From NCBI GenBank assembly GCA_037501455.1, contig CM074857.1, positions 106,797,501-106,861,500 of the forward strand: a DNA stretch of 64,000 bases. Direction: 5' to 3'. The stretch is from Lantana camara (lineage: Eukaryota; Streptophyta; Magnoliopsida; Lamiales; Verbenaceae). The position numbers and the translations under genes were made by a program. The notes beneath the pieces are model-generated. The model saw only the letters and a list, made by a program, of their open reading frames with translations. It did no database searches and was not told the DNA's origin. Below, in pieces: positions 1-11,199 of the stretch (the stretch's first letter is position 1; the number at the start of each line of letters is the position of its first letter).

Positions 1-202
1 TGTTCGAATTCACACACTACACGAGGATATTTTATTTATACCATTGTGTTGATTCTTGTGCTTGATTGGAATGTGTTTGATAGGCTAGACTTGCTTTAGT
101 GAAATTCTGAAAATTGCCCCATTGAGAGATTGATTTTGAGGTTGGTTTGATGTAATTTTCTCGATTGCTCGAGGACGAGCAATATTCAAGTTTGGGGGAG
201 TT

Positions 203-1731
203 TGATGTACCGGTTTATTACATGGATTTGTAGGGCAATTTTAGTTAAATTCAAGCAGTTTTAAGAACTTATAACGCGATTTATGCTCCCTATTAGGTAC
301 TTTTCACCTTGGAGTTGAAAAGACGAAGTAGAAGCAAAACCATGAAATAAAGGGCGAAAAATGAGAAATTCTAGGGGACACGCCCGTGTCCCCGTGAAAG
401 AGTAAACTGAGACACCCCCGTGTCTCAGTACAGAAGTGGCCCTCGGATTCCAGATGGTGACACGCCCGTGTCACCAACGTAGAGCAATTTTCGACACCCC
501 CGTGTCTCGGTACAGAGAGGCCTGGAAGCTTTTGCACCCCCGTGTCATTCAGAAGAACAACTCTTGACACCCCCGTGTCAAGAAGAAAAGCGCGAGTACG
601 TTTTTTATATGTGACACGGGCGTGTCACATTTTAAGGCATGAGCTCTGCACGCCCGTGTCACGGGGCGGTACTGGATTATGGACTTCTATTTAAACACGG
701 TTTTGAGGCGGAATAAGGGAGCTTTTGGACGGATAGCTTCCCAGAAGTTCAAGAACACCCAGAGAAGGAAGAAACACAAAGACATAGAGTTGAAGATTCA
801 TTCCAACCACAAGACTTTATCAATTTGGTTTTATTTACTGCTTTTCGATCAAACTAATTCCTCAAGTTTTGGTTTTCGATTCTAGTATAGTTAGTTTCTC
901 GCTTTAGATTTGTTTCTGGATAATTAGGTTAGAATTTCAGAACTATTAATTCTGTTTTGATGTTTATGTTAGACATGAATATTTTGAATGCAATTCTTTT
1001 GATCTTAATGAGTTTTAAGTCAATTATGAGGAACTAATCTCCTAGGGTTAGGGGGTAAGGATTATGCATCTAAGGTGTTTGAATTAATGCTTAAGTTAAT
1101 TTGTGTGATTCATTGTTAGGAAAACGGTATTGAGTAGATTGGGAATGGATTGGCCATCCATGAACATAGTGTAAATTATCCGATAATCGAGAGATTGAGG
1201 ATAATTGAGATTGTTTTCCAAAACTTAGACTTTTGGGCTTAAAGAAATTTAACCCTAATTTCTACAACACGTATTTAGAATTCCATGCCAAGCCTCTAGG
1301 TTTTAAATACACTAATCTTGCTTTATTCAATTAATTTGGTTACTAAGTGATTGTGAGAACAACACTTGGCTTAATTAATTAGACATCTAGTCTTTGAGAG
1401 AAGCTAGGTATAAAATTGTGATTAGGTTGAAGAATCATACATCCGTACTTGAGTATTGATTTGATCACAAAAGGGCATATGATTTACTCCCCGACCTGTT
1501 TTAATTAAGTGGTTTAATCTTGTTTTTATTTGTTAGCTCGTGTGATTGATTACTTATTGCTTAAGTTTAATTTCGTCATAGTAGTATAGTACAACATTAT
1601 CAATCTTATTCGGTCTCTAGATTAGAAATAGTCATAGAAGTGGTTGTTGGGTTCCCTTCCCTGTGGATACGATACCTTAAGTGTTGCAATCGGATTTAGA
1701 ACTTACACTTGGGTTCAAGATTTGTCTATCA
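203..1731 (+). repeat. 3' LTR of E0 (1529 bp)
   Basis: The LTR starts with TG after a polypurine tract and ends with CA, and it aligns end to end with the ATH LTRs. It contains a dyad cluster (374-662) and, just downstream, a TATA-like TATTTAAA at 688-695, which is the expected order for a U3 promoter. The rest is AT-rich non-coding sequence. Short minus-strand ORFs over the dyads are an artefact of the repeats. Confidence 0.85.
374..662. promoter_or_regulatory. Cluster of eight GACAC/GTGTC dyads in the E0 LTR
   Basis: Each unit has a GACAC-like half, a 4-nt spacer (GCCC, CCCC or GGGC) and GTGTC. Several have long perfect arms whose outer bases differ but still pair. At 374-393 the arms are GGGGACAC/GTGTCCCC, at 406-429 ACTGAGACAC/GTGTCTCAGT, at 455-476 TGGTGACAC/GTGTCACCA, at 563-582 CTTGACAC/GTGTCAAG and at 609-630 ATGTGACAC/GTGTCACAT. 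The cluster lies directly upstream of the TATA-like site. A regulatory role is inferred from position and symmetry only. Confidence 0.7.
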
Positions 1732-1825
1732 ATAAATGTAAATATACAAAATCAATAATAATTCTACAAACTGATAACTTTTATTGAAAATAAAATAAAA
1801 GTAGGCATAGTACAAAAAACATAAA

Positions 1826-2450
1826 TTACGGGAGAGGAGGATGAAACTGATTCACTTCATCCGGATCATAATGAGGATTGTTGGAATTAACACTCTCCTC
1901 GCCGGCAATTCCAACGGTATCTGAGTTCCTATCCTCAATGTGGTCTGTGTGGAGGTGGTCCTCTTCGCCTTCCAACAGATGTGCCTCACGCACCTTGAAG
2001 ATAAAATGAAGTTCGTCGTAGAAAGGGCATCCGCGTACCCTGATCTCCGAATGCGATCGAATTACCTATGTAAATACGTTACATTAGTACAGTCAAAAAA
2101 TGAACAACATCTAAAGAAAATGATTGAGTATGATTTCTCCTTACATCCATAGTATTCCCATTCTTATATGCATCGAAAACAATTCGGCCATTTTTGCGAT
2201 CCTCAGCCAAGTACACACCAGGACAAGCCAAGTAACTACGGAAGTTGTAAAAAATTTTCCGCTTTGCTTTCACCCACGCTATAACATCTTCGGGCCAATA
2301 TCTTCGTTTGAATCGATCTGACAATTCAATGGACAATAGAACAAGGCCTGAATAAAAGACTTCTAGTTGCGAAACTTGGTTATCTGCGGCATACTGCCGA
2401 AGACGTTCAACCATGTACACTTCAACTGCTCCCTCAATGGGTGCTACCAT
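1826..2450 (-). CDS. Two-exon Myb/SANT-like domain protein, copy 1
   Basis: Exon 1 is 2145-2450 (102 codons, ATG at 2448-2450). Exon 2 is 1826-2065 (79 codons plus TAA). The 79-bp intron has donor GTAAGG and acceptor ATAG, in phase 0. The model gives 181 aa. It is supported by the paralog at 30756-31372, which keeps the reading frame, the intron position and phase, the stop position and the length. Exon 1 contains MVERLRQYAADNQVSQLEVF. Exon 2 contains GCPFYDELHFIF followed by an acidic, Asp/Glu/Asn-rich tail. The pattern of a winged block followed by PFYDEL..IF resembles plant Myb/SANT-like (Myb_DNA-bind_3) proteins, which are often linked to PIF/Harbinger transposons. That family call is from memory of the motif and is moderate. 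A TATA box lies about 60 bp upstream. Confidence 0.55.
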
Positions 2451-2798
2451 GACTTTGATTCTGATTATCAAGTATATGAAATATGGTAGAGAGTGAGACG
2501 AAGACAACATATATTTATACAGGTAAGAGGCAGAAAGAAAGAAAGTGTAACCCCATCGTCGCGCCCCTTTGGTATTCAAAATTGGTCAGCCAAACTACTG
2601 GAAAGTGTGATTGCAACTTTTTATTTAATGTAGACGCCCTTTCTGGGAACTTCACAATCTAACGCATAAAAATCAACCGATTTACTTTATTTTAAGCCTT
2701 GTAAATATTTAATTTATTATATTGCAAGTGAATGAAATGCATTTGAACAACAGCAGAAGTTATTGCATTAAATAAAATCAACAAAGGGCACTTAGTTT
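2451..2798. other. Upstream region of Myb/SANT-like copy 1
   Basis: There is no gene here. The part near 2580-2620 is similar to the region upstream of copy 2 (about 31545-31590), so the duplicated unit extends beyond the coding exons. The remainder is AT-rich with no feature I can name. Confidence 0.5.
2507..2521 (-). promoter_or_regulatory. TATA box of Myb/SANT-like copy 1
   Basis: The minus strand reads TGTATAAATATATG about 60 bp upstream of the ATG at 2450. Copy 2 has an equivalent TATA-like site at 31468-31475, so the promoter is conserved along with the coding exons. Confidence 0.5.
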
Positions 2799-2922
2799 GT
2801 AACAGCCCGAAAACCCGCCTGTCGATATTGTCCGCTTTGATGGGCTAAGCGACACCACCCTCACGGTTTTGTTCTTCCCGGTGGAATTTAAGCCCAAAGG
2901 CGCCCACCCAGGAAAAGGCCTC
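2799..2922 (-). repeat. Truncated TRIM LTR
   Basis: This matches the first 124 bp of the 211-bp LTR of the TRIM at 30181-30672, starting with TGTAACAGCCCG. It stops abruptly where a retrotransposon gag scrap begins. No internal region or second LTR is attached. Confidence 0.75.
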
Positions 2923-3002
2923 CTTTTTGGGCAAGCATCAATCAAGTGATCAGAAGACCCGCACGTATAGCATTTACCCAGAAGCTTCCAACACCTCTTC
3001 AC
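2923..3002 (-). pseudogene. gag zinc-knuckle scrap of a chromodomain-type gypsy element
   Basis: The minus strand encodes KRCWKLLGKCYTCGSSDHLID followed by ACPK, so a CX2CX4HX4C zinc knuckle is complete (C-YT-C-GSSD-H-LIDA-C). The lead-in RCWKL is the same as in the N1 gag at about 29200. Only about 80 bp survive, between the TRIM LTR fragment and the N1 LTR remnant, on the strand opposite to N1. It is a rearrangement relic, not a gene. Confidence 0.6.
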
Positions 3003-3508
3003 TGGCCTTTGCTTCCCTACGTGAATAGTAAGGGTTTGGCTAAAATGTGAATATGTGCTCTTTGCTTGATGTAATGGATTTCTAGCTTCATATATGAGTT
3101 GTATGAGTTGTATATGTTGTATTTATTGCGTTAAACCTCTTGGTAGTTGAGCATTTATTGATGATCAAGATTTTAGCTTGATTCTTGTATCCTTGGAGCA
3201 TGCTTTTAAATTCCGTTTTTCTTGAGCTATTTAAGTGCTTTTATGTCAAGCATGATTTATATGAATTAATTGTGCATTTTGAGAGGTTGTGGCAACTTTG
3301 AGGCTTGGGATTTTGGCCATTTTGGCAAAAATTGAAGCTTCCCCTGCTTATGTAATGTCTGTTTCTGCTTCAGATTTTCGAACCAGGCCGGAACGGCCGT
3401 TCCCGTCCCAGTTAAAAACTGGGAACGACCCTTCTGGGCCATTTTACTGTTCATTGCCGAGAGCGGGAACGGCCGTTCCCAGTTTGTACTGGGAATGGGA
3501 AGGGTCGT
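3003..3508 (+). repeat. N1 5' LTR, left part (split by ATH)
   Basis: This stretch has no gene. It ends in a cluster of GGGAACGGCCGTTCCC-type dyads (3390-3508), and the cluster resumes on the far side of ATH at 26304. The two pieces are therefore one LTR interrupted by ATH. Its true beginning (TGTGACACC in this family) is missing and appears to have been replaced by the gag scrap. Confidence 0.6.
3390..3508. promoter_or_regulatory. GGGAACGGCCGTTCCC dyad cluster, left part
   Basis: GGAACGGCCGTTCC lies at 3390-3403 and the full GGGAACGGCCGTTCCC at 3465-3480. CCCAGTT/AACTGGG arms (3407-3423) and degenerate copies lie between. The ATH insertion point at 3508/3509 falls inside a degenerate copy of the dyad. 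Confidence 0.65.
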
Positions 3509-5038
3509 TGATGTATCGGGTTTTTGCATGGATTTGTAGGGCAAAGTGAGTTAGATGTATGTCATTTTAAGAACTTATAATGCGATTTATGCTCCTTTTT
3601 AGGTACATTTTACCTTGGAGTCACAGAAACGAAGTTAGAAGCAAAACCATGCAATAAAGGGCGAAAAAACGAGAAATTCTATGGGACACGCCCGTGTCCC
3701 CTTGGAAGAGTAAACTGAGACACCCCCGTGTCTCAGTACAGAAGTGACCCACGGATTTCAGATGGTGACACGCCCATGTCACCAACATAGAGCAATATTT
3801 GACACCCCCGTGTCTCGGTACAGAGAGGCCCGACAGCTTTTGCACCCCCATGTCATTCAGAAAGATAACTCTTGACACCCCCGTGTCAAGAAGAAAAGCG
3901 CGAGTACGTTTTTTTTATGTGACACGGGCGTATCACATTTTTGTGCATGGGCGCTGCACGTCCGTGTCACGTGCCGGAACTGAGATAGGATTTCTATTTA
4001 AGCACGGTTTTGTGGTGGAATTTGGGAGCTTTTGGACGGATAGCTTCCCAGAAGTTCAAGAATACTTGGAGAAGGAAGAAATACGAAGATATAGAGTTGA
4101 AGATTCAATCCAATCACAAGACTTTATCAATTTGGTTTTATTTATTGCTTTTCTATCAAACTAATTCCTCAATCTTTGGTTTTTAATTTCTAGTATAGTT
4201 AGTTTTATTGCTTTAGATTAGTTTTGATAACTAGGTTAGAATTTCAGAAGTATTAATTCCGTTTTGATGATTATGTTAGACATGAATGTTTTGAATGCAA
4301 TTCCTTTGATTTTAATGAGTTTTGAGTCTATTATGAGGAACTAATCCCCTAGGGTTAGGGGGTAAGGATTATGCATCTAAGGTGTTTGAATTAATGCTTG
4401 AGTTAAATTGTATGATTCTTTGTTAGGAAACGGATTTGAATAGATTGGGAGTGGACTGGACATCCATGAACATACTGTAAATTATCCGATAATCGAGAGA
4501 TTGAGGATAATTGAGATTGTTTTCCAAAACTTAGACTTTGTGGGCTTAAAGAAATTTAACCCTAATTTCTACAACACGTATTTAGAATTCCATGCCAAGC
4601 CGCTAGGTTTTAAATACACTAATCTTGCTATATTCGATTAATTTGGTTACTAAGTGATTGTGAGAACAACACTTGGCTTGATTAATTAGACATCTAGTCT
4701 TTGAGATAAGCTAGGTATAAATTTGGGATTAGGTTGAAGAATCATACATCCGTACTTGAGTATTGATTTGATCACTGAAGGGCATATGATTTACTCCCCG
4801 ACCTGCTTAAGTTAAGTGGTTTATTCTCGATTTATATTCATTAGCTTGTGTGATTCATTACTTATTGCTTAGTTTACTTTTGTCATAGTAGTATAGTACA
4901 ACTCTATTGATCTTTGTCGGTCTCTAGATTAAAATTAGTCATAAGAGTGGTTGTTGATTTCCCTTCCCTGTGGGTACGATACCTTAAGTGTTGCAACCGA
5001 ATTTAGAACTTACACTTGGGTTCAAGATTTGTCTATCA
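3509..5038 (+). repeat. 5' LTR of ATH (1530 bp)
   Basis: It runs from TGATGTATCGGG to TCTATCA. It holds a dyad cluster (about 3681-3970) and a TATA-like CTATTTAAG at 3994-4002. The PBS follows six bases after its end. Confidence 0.9.
3681..3970. promoter_or_regulatory. GACAC/GTGTC dyad cluster in the ATH 5' LTR
   Basis: The eight-unit arrangement is the same as in E0 and ends about 25 bp before the TATA-like site. Several units here carry a G-to-A change in the CCCGTG core (CCCATG, or GTATCAC for GTGTCAC). This is the pattern expected from loss of methylated cytosines. Confidence 0.7.
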
Positions 5039-5044
5039 AGTTTT

Positions 5045-5062
5045 TGGCGCCGTTACCGGGGA
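5045..5062 (+). other. Primer binding site, tRNA-Asp type
   Basis: TGGCGCCGTTACCGGGGA starts six bases after the 5' LTR. It differs at one base from the tRNA-Asp-complementary PBS known for Athila elements (GCCG versus ACCG in the second half). Confidence 0.8.
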
Positions 5063-5305
5063 AGGCGTTTAAATCAATATTACTTTATTGACTTTTTCTG
5101 GTGCTTTAGACCACCCTTTCTGCTTGATTTCTTTTTAAAGTACGTTGAATTTGACCACGGGTTTCTCCCAATTGCAGGTAGCTAGTGTATGCGACGATCG
5201 CAAGGCTTGGAACCTTTGCCTCACGACCCTGAAATTGAGAGGACTTGTCGGGCGAATCAAACGAGGCGAAGAAAGGAAAAGAAGTAGGAAGTAGACCCAA
5301 TTCCA

Positions 5306-8300
5306 ATGGCTCAACCCAATAACGATCAACCAACCACACTTCAGGATTATGCCATTCCTAACATTGGCCTAATCCAGAACAACTTGGTTCGCCTCAACGT
5401 GGAGGCGAACAACTTTGAGATTGAAACTGGGTTCATCAACCTCTTACAACAGAATCCGTTTGGGGGCTTACCACATGAAGACACCGCATCGCATTTGTCC
5501 TACTTTTTGGATGTTTGCTCAACTTTTAAGATCCATAATGCTTCAGATGACGCGATCAGAGTTAGGCTTTTTCCCTTCTCCTCAAGGGATAAAGCAAGGA
5601 CATGGATTTCGACTTTGTCAAATGAGACACTTCAGACATGGGCAGACTTATCTAAGGCCTTTTTAGCCAAGTTCTACCCTCCTAGCAAGACCATGAGGTA
5701 CAGAGATGAAATAACGAGCTTCAGGCTCTATGATGGGGAAACGTTATACGAAGGATGGGAAAGATATAAGGATTTGCAAAGGAAATGCCCACATCACCGT
5801 GTTCCAGGATGGCAATTAGTAAAAATCTTTTACAACGGAATGATAGAAAACATGAAAATCATGGTCGATGCAGCAGCAGGAGGAGCATTTATGGCACTGT
5901 CAGAAGAAGAAGGAATGCAACTTCTGAATAAGATGGCAGCAAATAGTAGTTGGACAAAAGAGATGAGCAATCCTCCTCTACCCAAACCTGACGCGGGCAT
6001 ACTTACCACTGACACTGTAACAACTTTTAATGCCAAATTCGAAGCACTGAATCAGAAGCTAGACCGACTTGCAATTTCTGCAGCACGTAACACAGTGGCA
6101 CAATCAAACACTTTACAGGTATTATGTGAAATTTGTGGTGGTTCTCATTCATTTGATGTTTGTCCTTCTACCAATGCAGGTGCACAGGTTGTTGTTGGTC
6201 AGGAGCAAGTGAATTACGTGCAAAATCAAAAGCCGGCGAATGACCCATATTCGAACACCTACAACCCAGGTTGGAAGAATCATCCGCACTTCTCGTGGTC
6301 AAACAATCAGAATGTTCAAAACCCAAACCCAAATCCGAGACCACACTTCCAACCGCGACAATAGGGACCACATCCACCACATCAAAACCAGCAGAGATTC
6401 ACGCCCCCTCCACCACCACCACAAGAACAGAAATCGGGGTGGGAGGCAGCCCTCGAAAAGTTCATCAATGTTTCGAATGATAGGTATCAGAAACTCGAGT
6501 CTCAGGTGGAACAGGTGCTAGTTCAGAACAAAAATTTGGAAGTACAGGTGGGCCAGCTTGCAAATACGATAAATGTTAGAGCCCAAGGCATGTTTCCAAG
6601 CAAACCTGAGGAGAATCCGAAAGAGCATTGCAAGGCCATTACACTACGAAGTGGCACAACTTACAAGGGGCCTACAATGCCGGTGGAGACAGAAATGAGA
6701 AGAGAAAAGGAAGTCGTGGTGGAATCTGAGAAAGTAGTCGAGCCAGCGAAAGAGGAGAAGGAAGCACAGACAACTGAGCTCCCTTCCAAGCCAAAGACAC
6801 CAGTGGCACCCAAGCCGTATATGCCACCACTTCCTTTCCCGCAGAGATTTCAAAAGCAAAGGTTGGAGAAACAGTTCGAGAAGTTCTTACATACGTCAAA
6901 TTCTTGAAGGAGATCCTCTCCAACAAGAGAAAATTGGAGGACTATGCCACGATAGCACTTACTGAGGAGTGCAGCGCCATTCTACAACATAAGCTTCCTC
7001 CGAAGCTTAAGGATCCAGGGAGTTTTTCAATTCCTTGCACAATTGGCAATTTGTCCTTTAATAAAGCTTTATGTGATCTTGGTGCTAGTGTGAGTCTAAT
7101 GCCATTATCTGTTTGCAGGAAACTTGGATTGAATTCATTGAAATCGACTACAGTTTCCCTGCAGCTAGCCGATCGATCAGTCAAGTACCCCACGGGAGTC
7201 CTAGAAAATGTTTTGGTCAGAGTTGGGAAGTTCTACCTACCGGTAGACTTCATAGTGTTGGAGATGGAGGAAGATCAAAACATGCCGCTCATCTTAGGGA
7301 GGCCTTTCCTAGCCACAGCAGGAGCCTTAATTGATGTGAAGAGTGGCATTCTAACTCTTCGTGTGGGAGACGAACAGGTGGAGTTTAATCTGTTCAAGGC
7401 AATGAAAGGACCGGTAATCGAAGAACAATGTAACATGGTGGAAATCAAAGGACAGACACTGATGTCTGTAAGCAACGAAGACCCTCTCGAACTCTGTCTG
7501 AGAGGACTCACGGACCACATTGATGGGGAAGATAAACTAGAAGAATTGGCCGCCTACGCGAAGGCACTAGAGGCCACCCCATACGTGCCATTCCGAAAGA
7601 AGTTTGTATATGAAGAGTTGGGTACAGGTAAGCCCACTCTTCGTCCTTCTATTGAGAAAGCTCCTAATTTAGAACTGAAACCCCTCCCCGATCATTTGAG
7701 ATATGCTTATTTGGGTGAATCTGAAACATTGCCTGTTATAGTTACCTCTGATTTAACTGATTCACATCTTGATGCTTTGTTGAGGGTTTTGAGAGAGCAC
7801 AAACAAGCGATAGGTTGGACTATTTCTGACATTAAGGGGATTAGCCCATCCATTTGCATGCATAGGATTCTTATGGAAGATGACCATAAACCCTCCGTAG
7901 AACATCAGCGTAGATTGAACCCAAACATGAAGGAGGTAGTCAGGGCTTAGGTACTAAAACTGTTAGACGCTGGGATAATTTACCCTATCTCGGATAGCAA
8001 GTGGGTTAGCCCTGTGCAGGTAGTGCCTAAGAAAGGGGGGATGACTGTGATTAAAAATGAGAAGAATGAGTTAATACCGACTAGGACAGTCAAGGGATGG
8101 AGAGTTTGCATAGACTATAAGAAGTTGAACAATGCCACTCGTAAAGATCACTTTCCACTTCCCTTTATTGATCAGATGTTAGAAAGGTTAGCCGGACATT
8201 CTTATTACTGCTTTCTAGATGGGTATTCAGGGTATAACCAAATTGCTATAGCCCCAGAGGATCAGGAAAAATGTACGTTTACTTGCCCTTATGGTACATT

Positions 8301-10572
8301 TGCGTATAGGCGTATGCCTTTTGGGTTGTGTAATGCCCCGGCTACTTTTCAACGATGCATGATGGCCATTTTTTCTAACTTTATAGAACGCACAATGGAA
8401 ATCTTTATGGATGACTTTTCTGTGTTTGGTTCTTCTTTCGATTCATGCTTGCATAATCTTGCTCAAGTTTTGCAGCGATGTGAAGAAACTAACCTCGTTC
8501 TAAATTGGGAGAAGTGCCACTTCATGGTAAAGGAAGGGATAGTGTTGGGCCACAAGGTTTCAGAGAAAGGCATTGAGGAGGATAGGGCCAAGATTGATGT
8601 GATCGCAAAATTACCTCCACCCACTAATATAAAGGGAGTGAGAAATTTCCTTGGTCATGTCGGTTTCTATCGCCGGTTTATCAAGGACTTTTCAAAGATT
8701 ACCTTACCTTTATGCAAGTTACTACAAAAAGATGCTGAATTCGTGTTTGATAATGATTGTTTACATGCATTTGACAGGTTGAAGAAGGAGCTTACCTCGG
8801 CACCAATTATGGTTGCACCGGATTGGACCCTACCGTTTGAGCTAATGTACGATGCGAGCGACTTGGCCATTGGAGTTGTTCTTGGCCAACGAAGGGAGAA
8901 ACGTTTACACGTTATCGCATATTCTAGCAAAACACTAAATGATGCACAAATAAATTATGCTACTACGGAGAAAGAATTATTAGCTATCGTGCATGCTTTT
9001 GACAAGTTTCGTTCTTCCTTGATAGGTTCGAAGACAATCGTCTACACGGACCACATAGCAATCAAGTATCTCCTTTTGAAGAAGGATTCAAAGCCCCGTT
9101 TGATTAGATGGATTCTATTGCTTCAGGAGTTCGATCTTGAAATTCGTGACAAGAAGGGGACGGAGAACTTAGTTGCCGATCACTTGTCAAGGTTAGAAGT
9201 TGGGGATAAGGAGGGTGAGTATATGGAGGAGATTACTGAGAATTTCCCTGACGAGGAGTTGTTTGCAGCCGATGCGATAATTCCTTGGTGCGCAGATATT
9301 GTGAATCACATGGTGTGCAAAGCTTTACCACCGGGCATAAATTTCCATCAGAAACAGAGGTTCTTATCAGAAGCGAAGCGTTATTATTGGGAAGAGCCAT
9401 ATGTATACAAACATTGCTCGGATGGGTTAGTACGGAGGTGTGTTCCGGAGGTTGAAGTTGATGAAGTGTTAAGTAGATGTCATGCGAGCTTATACGGAGG
9501 ACACTCGAGTGGGCGGAAGACTGCAGCTAAGGTACTACAGTCAGGATTTTGGTGGCCAACGTTGTTTAAGGATGCCTACAGATTTGCTAAAGAGTGTGAC
9601 GCTTGTCAGAGAGCCGGGAATATCAGTAAAAGGGATGAGATGCCCATGAAGTATATTTTGGAGGTTGAACTGTTTGACGTTTGGGAAATTGATTTCATGG
9701 GACCCTTCCCACCATCAAATGGGAACCAATACATCTTGGTGGCGGTGGATTACGTATCCAAGTGGGCCGAAGCCATGGCAACTCCGACCAATGACTCGAA
9801 GGTGGTGATTAAGTTCTTGCAAAAGAACATTTTTAATAGGTTCGGAGTTCCACGAGCATTAATCAGTGATAGGGGTACACACTTTTACAACAAGCCCTTG
9901 GAAGCTTTGTTGAAGAAATACGGGGTCCAGCATCGGGTAACTACTGCGTATCATCCCCAAGCAAGTGGGTAAGCTGAGGTCACGAATAGGGAGTTGAAGT
10001 GGATTTTAGAGAAAATAGTGAGCCCCTCTAGGAAAGATTGGTCATCAAAGTTGGATGACGCGTTATGGGCTTACAGGACTGCATTTAAGACACCCATAGG
10101 AACTTCGCCGTATCAGCTTGTTTATGGTAAGGCGTGTCACCTCCCCGTCAAGATCGAGTACAAGTCATATTGGGCCATTAAGGCTATAAATTTTGATCTC
10201 ACGAGAGCCGGAGAGAAAAGGATACTTGACTTGCAAGAATTGGAGGAACTGAGGTTAGAGGCTTATGAAAATGCCCGGATTTATAAGGAGAGAACAAAGA
10301 AGTGGCATGATAAGCATATTCGGGTTAAGGAGTTTGTCGAGGGCCAATTGGTGGTGTTGTACAATTCTAGATTGAAGCTCTTTCCCGAAAAACTTAAGTC
10401 AAGGTGGTCTGGTCCGTTCAGAGTGGTCAAAGTTCTGACAAATGGAGCGGTTGAGATAGGAAATGAAGGCTCACCATCCTTTGTGGTGAATGGACAAAGA
10501 CTCAAGCCATATCTCGCCGGAGATCGAATTGGAGAACACATCTTGTGTGTGTTGACGACTCCAGTGCCTTAG
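5306..10572 (+). pseudogene. ATH gag-pol polyprotein, broken
   Basis: Gag starts at ATG 5306 and contains the Athila-type block with RKCPHHRVPGWQLVKIFYNG. A knuckle-like CEICGGSHSFDVC is near 6130-6170. The protease motif DLGAS is at 7075-7089. The RT catalytic motif FMDD is at 8404-8415. RNase H follows (YDASDLAIG, near 8850). The integrase has an HHCC finger and a DDE core (about 9480-10010). I see no chromodomain, which fits Athila. Defects: TAG at 6362-6364 (probably from CAG), TAG at 7948-7950 (probably from GAG), TAA at 9970-9972 in HPQASG*AEV (from CAA), and a frame change near 6880-6905. At that point the stretch that normally joins EKF to YVKFLKEIL appears to be deleted. The copy cannot make an intact polyprotein. 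Confidence 0.9.
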
Positions 10573-10940
10573 GCCGGAGTCGTAAAGTCAAGCTAACGAC
10601 TATAACTTAGAACTATTCTTCTCTTCTCTTTTCCTTCCTTTCTTTAGTTAGTTAAGCTTGTGATTGATGTTATCTTTTGTCTTGTGTTTCAGGTAGTTTG
10701 GTTAGCTTTGAGTGGATGGAGTATGAAGGTCATGGATGGTAATCGGTATCGAGGTTCTTTTGTGGTTTTAAGTTCGAATGGGTGTATGAGTATTGTGTGT
10801 GTTTCGCCTTATAATGAAGTGATATGGTGCTTAACTTGATATACTAAGGTCTTACTTTGCAGAATTTGACCTAATACGTGCGAGTTTAGCGGATGAAAAC
10901 ACAAAGGAACGGGTTGTGAGGAGTTTCGTGTTGAATTTCT

Positions 10941-10953
10941 AAGTTTGGGGGAG
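10941..10953 (+). other. Internal polypurine-tract-like copy 1
   Basis: AAGTTTGGGGGAG repeats the sequence of the terminal polypurine tract (14652-14663) but lies 3.7 kb upstream. It comes directly before the internal dyad cluster. It could be a second plus-strand primer site or a relic of an internal duplication. Confidence 0.5.
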
Positions 10954-11153
10954 ACACGGGCGTTCCTTCCACAAAGAGTAAGCCGCGACACCCCCGTGTC
11001 GCGGTACAGAATTCGCCAGTCGAGAGACGACGCGGGCGTGTCAAGTTCTCTGAACAAAAAACGACACCCCCGTGTCATGGTACAGAAGTCTTCAGGAAAA
11101 GGATGACACCCCCGTGTCATCCACATAACACACTAAACGACACTGGCGTGTCA
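10952..11153. promoter_or_regulatory. Internal dyad cluster upstream of the third ORF
   Basis: At least four GACAC/GTGTC dyads of the LTR type occur outside the LTR. At 10983-11004 the arms are CCGCGACAC/GTGTCGCGG, and at 11101-11122 GGATGACAC/GTGTCATCC, both around CCCC. The arms differ from every LTR copy, so this is not a simple copy of one LTR unit. A pyrimidine-rich leader follows. Confidence 0.65.
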
Positions 11154-11199
11154 CGTCCGCTGGGCTGAAATAAAACGAGGGTTCCTCCCTTGTCTTGTA

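Larger units (their letters stand above)
1..1731 (+). mobile_element. E0: 3' end of an Athila-like Ty3/gypsy element, cut by the window edge
   Basis: Bases 1-202 match the last 200 bp of the internal region of ATH (14464-14666). They include the same sequence ahead of the polypurine tract and the tract itself (AAGTTTGGGGGA at 188-199). An LTR follows from TGATGTAC at 203 to TCTATCA at 1731. No coding part is in view. The LTR is clearly more diverged from the two ATH LTRs than those are from each other, so E0 is a separate and older insertion of the same family, in the same orientation. Its 5' end lies left of the window. Confidence 0.85.

Noticed and set aside
304..570. Minus-strand ORF over the E0 LTR dyads, with similar ORFs at 3621-3878 and 14779-15036
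   Set aside because: The similarity between them is only LTR similarity. The frame is open because the dyad repeats lack stops there, and no protein domain is visible.
374..662. CRISPR-like array
   Set aside because: The repeats are short dyads at irregular spacing with variable arms, in a eukaryotic LTR. There are no constant-length spacers and no cas genes.
2451..2579. N-terminal extension of Myb/SANT-like copy 1
   Set aside because: The upstream frame has no ATG, contains the TATA box and leader, and is not conserved in copy 2.
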